Below are positions 17,497 to 26,096 of a stretch of 64,000 nucleotides of DNA, in pieces. Origin of the DNA: Lachnospiraceae bacterium MD335 (lineage in GTDB: Bacteria > Bacillota > Clostridia > Lachnospirales > Lachnospiraceae); NCBI GenBank assembly GCA_000403335.2, contig KE159630.1, positions 59,057-123,056 of the forward strand, in the 5' to 3' direction. The first letter of the stretch is position 1. Every line of letters starts with the position of its first letter. The notes beneath the pieces were generated by a model that made no database searches, was not told where the DNA came from, and saw only the letters and a program-made list of their open reading frames with translations. A program made the translations under genes and the position numbers.

Positions 17497-19233
17497 ATGC
17501 TGAAAATATTAAAGAAAATCAACATATTAATGGATAAAAAGCAAAAGGGGCAGATGGCGCGGCTGCTTGTGATGATGATTATCTCGGCAGGACTGGAGAC
17601 GGGCGCGGTGATGATGGTGATGACGGTGGTGCAGCTCATAATCAATCCTGCGGCGCTGGAGCAAGGAGAGACGTATCAGGAACTGTGCGAACTGCTTCAT
17701 TTGCAGAGTACGGTACAGTTTTCGGTGCTTGCGATTTTGTTTTTAATCGGGCTTTATGCGGCAAAAAATATTTTTGCGTTTTTTTTGCAGCGCACGCTCT
17801 ACCGCTTCGTGTTCAGCAATCAGTTCCGCACGGCGTCAAGTCTGATGAAGAATTTTGTGCGGCGCGAGTATGAGTATTATCTGAATGCAGAAACAGCTGT
17901 TATTCAAAGGAGTATCACGGCGGATGTGAGCAATATGTATGCGCTGATTATGTCGGTTCTGCAGATTGCGTCGGAGGCGATTGTCGTTATTTTCCTGGTG
18001 GCGGCGCTTGCGATTGAGGACCCTGTGATGACGGTGGTCATTGCGGTGCTTTTGGGCGTGACGCTTGTGGCGATTAAAAACATTATCAAGCCGATTATGA
18101 ACCGCACGGGGAAGGAAAATCAGGATTTCGGCGCGTCGATGTACGCGTGGATTTCGCAGACGGTTCAGGGCATTAAGGAGATAAAGGTTGCGGGGCGCGA
18201 GCAGTATTTTGTCGGGGAATACTGTAAGGTCGGCGAGGGTTATGTCAAGGCGATGGAGCGGTTCAGCCTGTTTAACAATACGCCCAAGCTTTTGATAGAA
18301 ACCGTATGTATTGCGGGACTTTTAGGCTATATTATGGTACTGATTCTGATAGGGGCAGATGTGTCGGGCATGGTGTCGCTGTTTGCGGCGTTTGGAATTG
18401 CGGCGATGCGTCTTTTGCCGGCGGCAAGCCGGATTAACAACCAGATGACGAGTATGGCGTTTAACGAACCGTTTTTCTTTAACGTAAGTGACAATTTAAT
18501 CGAGGAGACAGACGCTGCGCACACGGATATTTCGTATGCGGTGGCGGCTAAGGAGAAGCTTCCGGTTATGAGAGAGGTGAAGCTTTCGGGCATTACGTAC
18601 CATTATCCGAATTCGAATAAGCTGATTTTTGACAATGCCACGGTCAGCTTTCCGATTGGCAAGTCGATTGGCATTAAGGGCGCAAGCGGCGCGGGAAAGA
18701 CGACGATTATTGATATTTTGCTCGGGCTTTTAAAGCTGCAGGGCGGAAAGGTGCTTGCGGATGATGTGGATATTCAGGAGCATTACAGGGAGTGGCTTGC
18801 CAATGTGGGGTACATTCCGCAGATGATTTTTCTGTTGGATGCGGATATTCGCAAAAATGTTGCGTTTGGCGTGCCGGAGGAGGAGATTGACGATGAGAGG
18901 CTTTGGCATGCATTAAAAGAGGCGCAGCTTGACGAATTTGTGAGGACTTTGCCGGAGGGTGTGTACACCGGAATCGGCGAGCGCGGTATCCGGCTTTCGG
19001 GCGGACAGCGACAGCGAATCGGGATTGCGCGGGCGTTGTACCATGATCCGGAGGTCCTGATTTTGGACGAAGCGACGTCGGCGCTGGACAATGAGACGGA
19101 GGCGGCGATTATGGAGTCCATTAACAGGCTGCATGGTAAAAAAACGCTTGTTATTATTGCGCACAGGCTACAGACGATTGAGAAGTGCGATATGGTGTTT
19201 GTGGTGGAGAACGGAAAGATTGTACAGGAGTAG
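17497..19233 (+). CDS. ABC transporter, PglK-like lipid-linked oligosaccharide flippase
   Basis: Half-size ABC exporter of 578 residues. Six membrane helices (about 20-320) lead to a nucleotide-binding domain with Walker A 'GASGAGKTTIIDILLG', signature 'LSGGQRQRIGIARALY' and Walker B 'VLILDEATSALD', then a switch His in 'IIAHRLQTIEKCD'. The order and spacing, and 'RLLPAASRINNQ' before the linker, resemble PglK, which flips undecaprenyl-PP-oligosaccharide. It is the only flippase-like protein in the window, so it may serve the whole glycan locus. A T8 run occurs at 17779-17786. The ATG follows AAGGAG. Confidence 0.82.
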   Translation: MLKILKKINILMDKKQKGQMARLLVMMIISAGLETGAVMMVMTVVQLIINPAALEQGETYQELCELLHLQSTVQFSVLAILFLIGLYAAKNIFAFFLQRTLYRFVFSNQFRTASSLMKNFVRREYEYYLNAETAVIQRSITADVSNMYALIMSVLQIASEAIVVIFLVAALAIEDPVMTVVIAVLLGVTLVAIKNIIKPIMNRTGKENQDFGASMYAWISQTVQGIKEIKVAGREQYFVGEYCKVGEGYVKAMERFSLFNNTPKLLIETVCIAGLLGYIMVLILIGADVSGMVSLFAAFGIAAMRLLPAASRINNQMTSMAFNEPFFFNVSDNLIEETDAAHTDISYAVAAKEKLPVMREVKLSGITYHYPNSNKLIFDNATVSFPIGKSIGIKGASGAGKTTIIDILLGLLKLQGGKVLADDVDIQEHYREWLANVGYIPQMIFLLDADIRKNVAFGVPEEEIDDERLWHALKEAQLDEFVRTLPEGVYTGIGERGIRLSGGQRQRIGIARALYHDPEVLILDEATSALDNETEAAIMESINRLHGKKTLVIIAHRLQTIEKCDMVFVVENGKIVQE

Positions 19234-19262
19234 GATACGATTCAGCAGGAGGAGGGAAAGGC

Positions 19263-20294
19263 ATGAAACTCAGCATTGTGGTGCCGGTTTATAATATGGC
19301 GGGGGGCAATAAGCTTCGTTTTTGTCTTGATTCGCTTGTCAATCAGACCATAGCGGATTATGAAATCATTGCGGTGGACGATGCTTCGACAGACAATTCG
19401 CTTGCAATCCTGCAGGAGTATGAATCCAACTATCCGTGGAAATTTAAGGTGATACAATCCTATGAGAATGTAAAGCAGGGAGGCGCGCGCAACAAGGGGA
19501 TTGAGGCGGCGCGCGGGACGTGGATTGGTTTTGTCGACTCTGATGACTGGATTGCGCCGGATATGTATGAGAAGCTGATTGGCAAGGCGGAGCAGACGGG
19601 GGCGGATGTAGTCGGCTGTGATTACTGCATGACGAACGCGCAGAGCATGAAAGTCGGAAAGCTGATGCCAAACAACACGGCGGAGCAGACGGGCGTGCTG
19701 GATCTTGACAAGTACAGGCTGTTAGTGATGAATCCGGGCAGTATGGTGATTAAGGTGTACTTAAAAGAAGTGATTGACACGCATCATCTGCGCTTTCCCG
19801 AGCGGACGTTTTATGAGGACAACTGCGCGTCACCGATATGGATGCTGCATTTTACGCATTTTGAGAAAGTGGAGGAGCCGTTATACTATTATTATCAACA
19901 TGATATGTCAACCGTGCACAAGATCAGTATGGAAAAGTGCGAGGCGAGGCTTCTGATGGGAAAACGGATGATCGAGGAAGCGCGCCGCTGCGGTTTTTAT
20001 AAGCCGTACCTGCAGGAATTTGAGTTTGCGTTTTCCAAGCTGTATTATATGAATACGCTGTTTACGTATATGCTTGGCATGAAACAGCCAAGGCTTGGTT
20101 TTTTGCGGCTGATTGCGGACGGTATGCGGCACGAGTTTCCTGATTTTCAGAAGAATGTATACTATCAGAGGGAATTTGATGCGGAGCAGAAGAAGCTTGC
20201 CGCGATGCATATGAGGTCGCCGCTGCGGTTTTTGGTTTATTTTAAGCTGCTGTATTTTTACCGGAATATTCGGGGAAAGAACAGGAAAGAATAG
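19263..20294 (+). CDS. Glycosyltransferase family 2 (EpsJ-like)
   Basis: Cytoplasmic GT2 of 343 residues. 'LSIVVPVYNMAGGNKL' opens the protein, followed by 'AVDDASTDNSL' and 'GFVDSDDWIAPDMYEKL' near residue 90, the metal-binding signature of this group. 'RTFYEDNCASPIWM' supplies the conserved ED. The start ATG at 19263 is preceded by AGGAGG; the frame is open further upstream into the ABC gene without a good start. It is the last gene before the promoter at 20314. Confidence 0.83.
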   Translation: MKLSIVVPVYNMAGGNKLRFCLDSLVNQTIADYEIIAVDDASTDNSLAILQEYESNYPWKFKVIQSYENVKQGGARNKGIEAARGTWIGFVDSDDWIAPDMYEKLIGKAEQTGADVVGCDYCMTNAQSMKVGKLMPNNTAEQTGVLDLDKYRLLVMNPGSMVIKVYLKEVIDTHHLRFPERTFYEDNCASPIWMLHFTHFEKVEEPLYYYYQHDMSTVHKISMEKCEARLLMGKRMIEEARRCGFYKPYLQEFEFAFSKLYYMNTLFTYMLGMKQPRLGFLRLIADGMRHEFPDFQKNVYYQREFDAEQKKLAAMHMRSPLRFLVYFKLLYFYRNIRGKNRKE

Positions 20295-20313
20295 GTAAGG
20301 ACATTTTATGTTT

Positions 20314-20342
20314 TTGACGTATTTGGAAATATATGGTAAAAT
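20314..20342 (+). promoter_or_regulatory. Sigma-A type promoter for the pseudaminic acid operon
   Basis: TTGACG (20314-20319), a 17-base spacer and TAAAAT (20337-20342) lie 39 bases upstream of pseB. Five of six bases match consensus at each box. No terminator was seen between the preceding gene and this promoter, so read-through may also occur. Confidence 0.7.
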
Positions 20343-20380
20343 TAATATAATTATGCAGTGAAATTAATGGAGGAACATAT

Positions 20381-21376
20381 ATGTTATTGGATAACAAGAC
20401 AATATTAATTACAGGCGGTACGGGGTCATTCGGGCATTGCTTTACGGAATACGTGCTGGAGCATTACAATCCGAAGAAAATTATTATTTATTCGCGGGAC
20501 GAGTTCAAGCAGTGGATGATGGCGAACCGGTTTGTACAATACAAGGACAAGCTGCGCTTTTTTATCGGCGACGTGCGGGATTATGAGCGTATGAAACGTG
20601 CATTCGAGGGCGTTGATTATGTGATTCATGCCGCGGCGTTAAAGCAGGTGCCTGCATGTGAGTACAATCCGAATGAGGCGATTAAGACGAATGTCAACGG
20701 TGCGCAGAATGTGATTGATGCGGCGCTCAATATGGGCATTAAAAAGGTGGTTGCCCTTTCGACGGACAAGGCGGTTAATCCCGTGAATCTATACGGCGGC
20801 ACAAAGCTTGTGTCGGACAAGCTCTTTATCGCGGCAAATGCGTACTGCGGCGATAAGGACCTGAATTTTTCCATTGTGCGTTACGGAAATGTGGCGGGGA
20901 GCCGCGGCTCGGTTATTCCGTTTTTCCAGCAGTTGATTGACGAAGGGGCAAAAGAGCTGCCGATTACGGACTATCGGATGACGCGCTTTTGGATTAGCCT
21001 TACGGAAGGAATTGAGCTTGTGATTAAGGCGCTTGAGGAGGCAAAGGGCGGAGAGACGTTTATCAGCAAAATTCCGTCGTTTAAGGTGACGGACCTTGCG
21101 GAGGCGATGGCTCCCGGTATTAAGACGATAGAGACAGGGATTCGGCCGGGCGAAAAGCTGCATGAGGTGATGGTCACGGCGGAGGATTCGATGACGACAT
21201 ATGAGTACGACAAGCACTTTATCATTTATCCGCAGATGTTTTGGCAGGAGTCAAAGCGTCCGAATCCGAGCGGCAGGAAGGTTGCGGACGGGTTTTATTA
21301 TTCGTCGGGGAACAATACACAGTGGCTTACGGTGGAGCAGATTCGGGAGCTGCTAAAGACAGACCTGCATGAATAA
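20381..21376 (+). CDS. pseB: UDP-N-acetylglucosamine 4,6-dehydratase (inverting), PseB
   Basis: First enzyme of pseudaminic acid synthesis: C6 dehydration and C5 inversion of UDP-GlcNAc. A soluble 331-residue SDR with 'ITGGTGSFGHCFTEYVL', 'AAALKQVPACEYNP', 'STDKAVNPVN' and the Tyr-containing YxxxK in 'NLYGGTKLVSDK'. Having Tyr, and lacking the N-terminal membrane helices, it is separable from the retaining PglF-type enzyme at 38037. GGAGG precedes the ATG. Confidence 0.93.
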   Translation: MLLDNKTILITGGTGSFGHCFTEYVLEHYNPKKIIIYSRDEFKQWMMANRFVQYKDKLRFFIGDVRDYERMKRAFEGVDYVIHAAALKQVPACEYNPNEAIKTNVNGAQNVIDAALNMGIKKVVALSTDKAVNPVNLYGGTKLVSDKLFIAANAYCGDKDLNFSIVRYGNVAGSRGSVIPFFQQLIDEGAKELPITDYRMTRFWISLTEGIELVIKALEEAKGGETFISKIPSFKVTDLAEAMAPGIKTIETGIRPGEKLHEVMVTAEDSMTTYEYDKHFIIYPQMFWQESKRPNPSGRKVADGFYYSSGNNTQWLTVEQIRELLKTDLHE

Positions 21377-21414
21377 TGTGTAAAATTTCACATCAAAAGA
21401 ACGGTGTTCTTTTG
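21375..21414 (+). repeat. Stop-codon palindrome plus second hairpin between pseB and pseC
   Basis: The pseB stop (21374-21376) abuts a palindromic segment, ATGTG t AAA a TTT CACAT (21376-21393). A perfect 9-bp inverted repeat follows at once: CAAAAGAAC / GTTCTTTTG (21394-21402 and 21406-21414, 3-base loop). The first arm matches the arms found after pseC, the PglC-like gene and the PglA-like gene. Confidence 0.6.
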
Positions 21415-21445
21415 GCGCATGAATGCGGAAAGGATAGGGACGGAT

Positions 21446-22654
21446 ATGGAAAAACCGGCGATAGAGGGCGGTACTCCCGTCAGGGAAACGAAATTGTTTT
21501 ACGGACACCAGTATATAGATGAAGCGGATGTGAAAGCCGTGTCAGAAGTGCTTGTGAGTGATTATCTCACGTGCGGACCGAAGATTACGGAGCTTGAAGA
21601 GCGGCTTTGTGCGCTCACGGGCGCGAAGTATGCGGTCGTGTGCAGTAACGGTACGGCGGCTCTCCACATTGCGGCGCTTGCGGCAGGCGTGGGGGAGGGC
21701 GACGAGCTGATTACCACGCCGATTACGTTTGCGGCGTCGGCAAACTGTGCGCTATACTGCGGCGCAAAGCCCGTGTTTGCGGATATTAATCCAAGAACTT
21801 ATAATATCAGTCCTGAATGTGTCGCTGAGAAGATTACGGACAAGACAAAGGCGGTGGTTGCCGTTGACTTTACGGGGCAGGCGGTGGAGCTTGCGCCTTT
21901 GTTAAAATTATGTCAGGGAAAGGGCATTGTTCTGATTGAGGACGGCGCACATTCGATTGGCACGAAATATAACAAAATGCCTGTCGGCAGCATTGCGGAT
22001 ATGACGACGTTCAGCTTTCATCCGGTTAAGACCGTGACGGGCGGCGAGGGCGGCGCGGTGCTGACAAACCGTGAGGATTTGTACGAAAAGCTGTTATTAT
22101 ACCGTTCGCATGGAATTACAAAGGATGCGCGTTTTTATCAGAAGGAAAGTCATGGACCGTGGTATCATGAGCAGATTGATTTGGGTTATAATTACCGGAT
22201 TACGGATATGCAGTGTGCGCTGATTCTAAGCCAGCTTGACAAGCTTGCGCTTTTTGCAAAGCGGCGCCGGGAGATTGTGGAGCAGTATAATGCGGCGTTT
22301 CGCACTATGCCGGAATTGTTTGTGCAGGAGGAAATTGCGGAGTCGGACACGGTGCGGCACTTATATATCCTGCGCATTGTGCCAGAGCGGCTTTCGATTG
22401 ACCGGAAGGGCTTTTTTGAGGCGCTTGGGGCGGAGAATATTGCCTGCAATGTGCATTATATTCCGGTTTACTGGCACCCGTATTATGAAAAGCTTGGGTA
22501 TGAGAAAGGGCTTTGTCCAAATGCGGAAAAGCTTTACAATGAGATGTTGAGCCTGCCGCTCTACTATTCGCTTACGGACAGCGATGTGGCGGACGTGATT
22601 GCGGCGGTGAAAAAGATTGTTGCATATTATGCACAGCCCGTGCAAAATGTGTAA
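21446..22654 (+). CDS. pseC: UDP-4-amino-4,6-dideoxy-N-acetyl-beta-L-altrosamine transaminase, PseC
   Basis: PLP aminotransferase of the DegT/DnrJ/EryC1 family performing the second step of Pse synthesis. It has 402 residues: 'SDYLTCGPKITELEERL', 'CSNGTAALHIAALA', the catalytic lysine in 'FSFHPVKTVTGGEGG', and 'YNYRITDMQCALILSQL'. The ATG at 21446 has AGGGA 5 bases upstream and gives the usual N-terminus ending in 'GGTPVR'; an ATG at 21419 is less likely. The stop codon lies inside a palindrome shared with other genes of the locus. Confidence 0.92.
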   Translation: MEKPAIEGGTPVRETKLFYGHQYIDEADVKAVSEVLVSDYLTCGPKITELEERLCALTGAKYAVVCSNGTAALHIAALAAGVGEGDELITTPITFAASANCALYCGAKPVFADINPRTYNISPECVAEKITDKTKAVVAVDFTGQAVELAPLLKLCQGKGIVLIEDGAHSIGTKYNKMPVGSIADMTTFSFHPVKTVTGGEGGAVLTNREDLYEKLLLYRSHGITKDARFYQKESHGPWYHEQIDLGYNYRITDMQCALILSQLDKLALFAKRRREIVEQYNAAFRTMPELFVQEEIAESDTVRHLYILRIVPERLSIDRKGFFEALGAENIACNVHYIPVYWHPYYEKLGYEKGLCPNAEKLYNEMLSLPLYYSLTDSDVADVIAAVKKIVAYYAQPVQNV

Positions 22655-22682
22655 AACCATATATGAAAGTTTTTCACATTGC
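22642..22682 (+). repeat. Stop-codon-spanning palindrome at the pseC 3' end
   Basis: AATGTG t AAAAC (22646-22657) pairs with GTTTT t CACATT (22669-22680), leaving one T-T mismatch and an 11-base loop. The pseC TAA (22652-22654) is in the left arm. A further short hairpin, GCCGCT aa AGCGGC, follows at about 22687-22700. Confidence 0.65.
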
Positions 22683-22763
22683 AATATGCCGCTAAAGCGG
22701 CGCACGGGGCGCGCGGTGAGTAGGAGAGAAGGTCATTCCCCTGCTCGATTCGAATTGTGTAGG

Positions 22764-22795
22764 AGTACAAGGGTGGTGCAGGCTGTCCTTGTACT
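22764..22795 (+). repeat. Perfect 9-bp hairpin upstream of pseF
   Basis: AGTACAAGG (22764-22772) pairs with CCTTGTACT (22787-22795), followed by TTTGG. It lies in the 202-base pseC-pseF gap, which otherwise holds the palindrome above and the pseF ribosome site AAAGGAG. It may be an attenuator or processing hairpin; it lacks a proper U-tract. Confidence 0.45.
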
Positions 22796-22856
22796 TTTGG
22801 AGTTTATCGGGGGAAATCCCAATTTGCAGGTTGTGAAAGGAGCATAGGTATTTGAG

Positions 22857-23564
22857 ATGAAAAGCATCGCAATCATAACGGCGCGGGGAGGCAGTAAGCG
22901 CATTCCGCGTAAAAATATCAAGCCGTTTTTGGGCAGACCGATTTTGGAATACAGCATTGAGGCGGCGCTTGCGGCGGACATGTTTCATGAGGTCATGGTT
23001 TCCACAGACGATGAGGAAATTGCCAACGCGGCAAAGCGGGCAGGGGCGAAGGTTCCTTTTTTGCGCAGTGAAAAGACGGCGAACGATTTTGCGACGACGG
23101 CGGACGTGGTGGACGAGGTGCTGAATGTGTACGGAGGTATGGGTATGCATTTTGACAGAGCGTGCTGTCTGTATCCGACGGCGCCGTTTGTGACGGCAAA
23201 GGCGATTCGGACGGCGATGCTTCTGTTGGACGAGGAGCAGGCGGACTGTGTCATTCCTGTTGTAAAGTTCTCGTTTCCGCCGCAGCGCGGTGTGGTGATT
23301 GAGAACGGCAGAATTGTACCGAAATGGAAAGAATGTATGAACATGCGTTCGCAGGATTTGGAGCCGCTTTACCATGACTGCGGGCAGTTTTACTGTCTGA
23401 ATGTGGCGAGCTTTCAAGAGCAGAAAGTGATATGGATGGAAAACGTCGTGCCGTTTGTGCAGGATGAGATGACGGTGCAGGATATAGATACGCCCGAAGA
23501 CTGGGAGATTGCGGAGATGAAGTACCGGATTTTGTATGGAGAGAACGGGGCACGGCAGCGTTAA
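22857..23564 (+). CDS. pseF: Pseudaminic acid cytidylyltransferase, PseF
   Basis: Activates pseudaminic acid to CMP-Pse with CTP. 235 residues, normal for the NeuA/PseF family. The nucleotide-binding 'ITARGGSKRIPRKNIKPF' is at the N-terminus, then 'GRPILEYSIEAAL' and 'VSTDDEEIA'. 'VQDIDTPEDWEIAE' near residue 215 contains the metal-binding Asp typical of PseF/NeuA. AAAGGAG lies upstream. PseF rather than NeuA or LegF is inferred from co-location with pseB, C, I, H and G. Confidence 0.92.
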   Translation: MKSIAIITARGGSKRIPRKNIKPFLGRPILEYSIEAALAADMFHEVMVSTDDEEIANAAKRAGAKVPFLRSEKTANDFATTADVVDEVLNVYGGMGMHFDRACCLYPTAPFVTAKAIRTAMLLLDEEQADCVIPVVKFSFPPQRGVVIENGRIVPKWKECMNMRSQDLEPLYHDCGQFYCLNVASFQEQKVIWMENVVPFVQDEMTVQDIDTPEDWEIAEMKYRILYGENGARQR

Positions 23565-23614
23565 GCGATGAAAAGGCGGGAAGGCGTTAGATTTTGGAAA
23601 GGTGTGGTGTAAGG

Positions 23615-24664
23615 ATGGGAACGACAATCAACATCAATGGAAGAACGGTAGGGGACGGCGCTCCGGCGTATATTATCGCGGAGATGTCGGCAAACCACGC
23701 GGGGAGCATTGAGCGCGCACTGGAGATGATCGGGGCGGCGAAGGAGGCGGGGGCGGACTGTGTGAAAATCCAAACCTACACGCCGGACACGATGACGATT
23801 GACTGTCATAATGAATACTTCCATATTGAGAAGGGCACTTGGGAGGGGGAGAACCTGTATTCGCTGTATCAGAAGGCGTACACCCCCTGGGAGTGGCAGG
23901 ACAGGCTGCGCGACGAGGCGGCAAGGGTGGGGATTGATTTTCTTTCCACGCCGTTTGACAGGACGTCAGTGGATTTTTTGGAGGAGCTTGGGCTTTCCTT
24001 TTATAAAATTGCGTCGTTTGAGCTGGTGGATATTCCGTTGTTGGAGTATATTGCGTCGAAAAACAAACCGATAATTATGTCAACCGGAATGGCAACGCTG
24101 CAGGAGATTGAGGAGGCGGTCGATGCTATTTATGCGACGGGAAACAGGCAGCTTGCGCTGATGAAGTGCTCCAGTGCGTACCCTGCAAAGAGCGAGGAAA
24201 TGAATTTAACGACAATCTGTGATATGAAGAAGCGGTTTGATATTCCAATCGGGCTTTCGGACCATTCGATGGGAAGCTTCAGCGCGGCGACGGCGGTTGC
24301 GATAGGGGCAAATATCATTGAAAAGCATTTCTGCATCAGCCGTGCAATTAAAAATCCCGATTCGTCGTTTTCGATGGAGCCGGACGAATTCCGTGCCATG
24401 GTGGCTCAGGTGCGCGAGGTTGAGAAGGCGATGGGAACGGTAACGTACGGCGTGTCGGAGCAGGAGAAGTCGAATGCATGCTTTCGGCGTTCGCTGTTTG
24501 TGGTGGAGGATATTCAGGCGGGCGAACAGCTTACCACCAAAAATATCAGGAGCATTCGTCCGGCTTACGGGTTAAAGCCAAAGCATTACAAGGAAGTGCT
24601 TGGGAAGACGGCAAAGCATGAGCTCAAACGTGGTACGCCGTTGTCTTTTGAGGATATAAAATGA
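23615..24664 (+). CDS. pseI: Pseudaminic acid synthase, PseI
   Basis: Condenses 2,4-diacetamido-2,4,6-trideoxy-L-altrose with phosphoenolpyruvate to give pseudaminic acid. It has 349 residues: a NeuB-type TIM barrel with 'EMSANHAGSIERAL', 'DCVKIQTYTPDTMTID', 'IMSTGMATLQEIEEA' and 'IGLSDHSMG', then a C-terminal SAF (antifreeze-like) domain from about residue 290 ('RRSLFVVEDIQAGEQL'). I chose the ATG at 23615; a TTG at 23594 is in frame. Its TGA lies within the inverted end of the 170-bp element that follows. Confidence 0.93.
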   Translation: MGTTININGRTVGDGAPAYIIAEMSANHAGSIERALEMIGAAKEAGADCVKIQTYTPDTMTIDCHNEYFHIEKGTWEGENLYSLYQKAYTPWEWQDRLRDEAARVGIDFLSTPFDRTSVDFLEELGLSFYKIASFELVDIPLLEYIASKNKPIIMSTGMATLQEIEEAVDAIYATGNRQLALMKCSSAYPAKSEEMNLTTICDMKKRFDIPIGLSDHSMGSFSAATAVAIGANIIEKHFCISRAIKNPDSSFSMEPDEFRAMVAQVREVEKAMGTVTYGVSEQEKSNACFRRSLFVVEDIQAGEQLTTKNIRSIRPAYGLKPKHYKEVLGKTAKHELKRGTPLSFEDIK

Positions 24665-24830
24665 TGCCAGGGTCAAAAGGTCTAAGACCACATGAGCTTG
24701 CTCATAAGTGGGTGAAAGACCTTGAGACCCGCCCCGATATGAGCATAAAAGTGGGATGTATATCCCACGATATGCGAATATTGGGCAGGATTGCGGGAGT
24801 GCGCAGCACGGAACAATCCGCAGGCATCAT
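24661..24830 (+). repeat. 170-bp structured element with 8-bp inverted ends and three hairpins
   Basis: ATGATGCC (24661-24668) and GGCATCAT (24823-24830) are perfect inverted ends. Inside are three hairpins. The first runs 24670-24730, closing GGGTC/GACCC and AAGGTCT/AGACCTT, with an inner ATGAG-cttg-CTCAT. The second is GTGGGAT gtat ATCCCAC (24751-24768), extended by GCATA/TATGC. The third is GGATTG/CAATCC (24788-24819). The left end overlaps the pseI stop. It could be a MITE-like insertion or a structured RNA. No convincing protein is encoded. Confidence 0.65.
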
Positions 24831-24845
24831 AATTGGGGGTATGAT

Positions 24846-25298
24846 ATGTGCTTATTGTTGCGAAAAGTAAATCCGTCAGATGTTGATTTGCTGTATAAAT
24901 GGGCAAATGATGCGACGGTGCGGCAGAATGCGTTCCACACGGAGACGATTCCCTATGAAAATCATGTGAAATGGTTTACGAAAACGTTGGCGGACAAGTC
25001 AGTGTATCATTATATTTTGTGCGCGGGGGAGACGCCCGTAGGACAAATCCGGCTGAACGTTGCGGACGGGGAGGCGCTGATTGATTACAGTATTGATGCA
25101 CGGTATCGCGGTAAAGGATATGGGAGCAGACTGCTGCAATTAATCAAAGAACAGGTTGTTTTAGATAAAATATCGGATGTTATTAAATTAACAGGTCAGG
25201 TCAAATTTGAAAATCATGCGTCTGCGAGGGCGTTTGAAAAGTGCGGATTTACCAAAAAGGAATTGGCGGATTATATACAGTACGAGTATGTCTTATAA
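24846..25298 (+). CDS. pseH: GNAT N-acetyltransferase, PseH
   Basis: Acetylates the 4-amino group of the PseC product using acetyl-CoA. A 150-residue GNAT: 'CLLLRKVNPSDVDLLYKWAN' at the N-terminus, acetyl-CoA loop 'ARYRGKGYGSRLLQL' near residue 85, and 'NHASARAFEKCGFTKKE' near the C-terminus. The ATG at 24846 follows GGGGGT. It lies downstream of the structured element, between pseI and the formyltransferase-like gene. The assignment rests on GNAT motifs plus operon context; it completes the six-gene Pse set. Confidence 0.82.
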   Translation: MCLLLRKVNPSDVDLLYKWANDATVRQNAFHTETIPYENHVKWFTKTLADKSVYHYILCAGETPVGQIRLNVADGEALIDYSIDARYRGKGYGSRLLQLIKEQVVLDKISDVIKLTGQVKFENHASARAFEKCGFTKKELADYIQYEYVL

Positions 25299-25327
25299 AT
25301 GCCGCACAGACAGAAGGGAGTGAGCGG

Positions 25328-26023
25328 ATGCGGGTTATCATTGCGACAATCAAGTCGTGGAATATTGCACGCGCGCAGGAACTACAGAAACAGTATGAGG
25401 GAATTCATGAGATTGTTCTTTACACGGAAAAAGAGGAATTGACGGTAAATAACGTGCGTAGTTTTAATCCGGATTACATTTTACTGCCTCATTGGTCGTA
25501 TTTTATTCCAAATGAAATTACGGACAATTGGGAATGTGTCGTGTTTCACATGACGGATTTACCGTACGGACGTGGCGGAAGTCCTTTGCAGAACCTGATT
25601 GCGCGCGGTCATAAGGAAACGAAGGTATCGGCAATCAGGGTGACGGCAACGCTTGACGGCGGACCGGTCTATATGAAACGACCGCTGTCGCTTGCGGGAA
25701 GTGCGCAGGAAATTTTTGTGCGGTGTGCGGATATTATTTTTCAGGAAATGATACCTGTGTTTTTGACGGGAAAAATAACACCTGTACCACAGGAGGGAAA
25801 TCCGGTTGTTTTCAAGCGCAGAAAGCCGGAGGATAGTAAGATAACATGTGATATGGAATTGGATAAGATATATGATTATATCCGAATGCTGGACGCGGAG
25901 GGGTATCCGAGGGCATATTTGGAGTTTGGCGCGTATCGGTTGGAGTTTGAGGAGGCCAACTTGTCCGGGGACGGGCAGACGCTTTCGGCGCGTGTGGTTT
26001 TTCGGAGTCAACCCACGGAATAA
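25328..26023 (+). CDS. Formyltransferase-like protein (sugar N-formyltransferase candidate)
   Basis: 231-residue protein of the methionyl-tRNA formyltransferase fold. The core is 'FHMTDLPYGRGGSPLQNLI' near residue 76, with the catalytic-type His, and 'TLDGGPVYMKRPL' near 110 with the Asp. The Asn normally two residues before that His is replaced (the sequence reads V-F-H). The protein lacks the tRNA-binding C-terminal domain of Fmt. The neighbouring Pse genes suggest N-formylation of an amino sugar in this pathway. Given the altered motif, another one-carbon or acyl donor is possible. The ATG at 25328 has GGGAG upstream. Confidence 0.72.
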   Translation: MRVIIATIKSWNIARAQELQKQYEGIHEIVLYTEKEELTVNNVRSFNPDYILLPHWSYFIPNEITDNWECVVFHMTDLPYGRGGSPLQNLIARGHKETKVSAIRVTATLDGGPVYMKRPLSLAGSAQEIFVRCADIIFQEMIPVFLTGKITPVPQEGNPVVFKRRKPEDSKITCDMELDKIYDYIRMLDAEGYPRAYLEFGAYRLEFEEANLSGDGQTLSARVVFRSQPTE

Positions 26024-26096
26024 TTTGGGCAGGCTGTGCCGATAATTTCGTATCAAGGTACGGTTTGTGGTTTGTACAGAAATGAGAGGAAATAAA

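Noticed and set aside
22857..24664. Sialic or legionaminic acid synthesis (neuA/neuB or leg genes)
   Set aside because: The pair is surrounded by pseB, pseC, pseH and pseG, the L-altro pathway specific to pseudaminic acid; no hydrolysing 2-epimerase of the NeuC/LegG type is present.
24661..24870. Possible 69-residue protein in the pseI-pseH gap
   Set aside because: It is Cys-rich and low quality, starts inside pseI, and its bases are fully accounted for by the paired arms of the 170-bp structured element; it also overlaps pseH.
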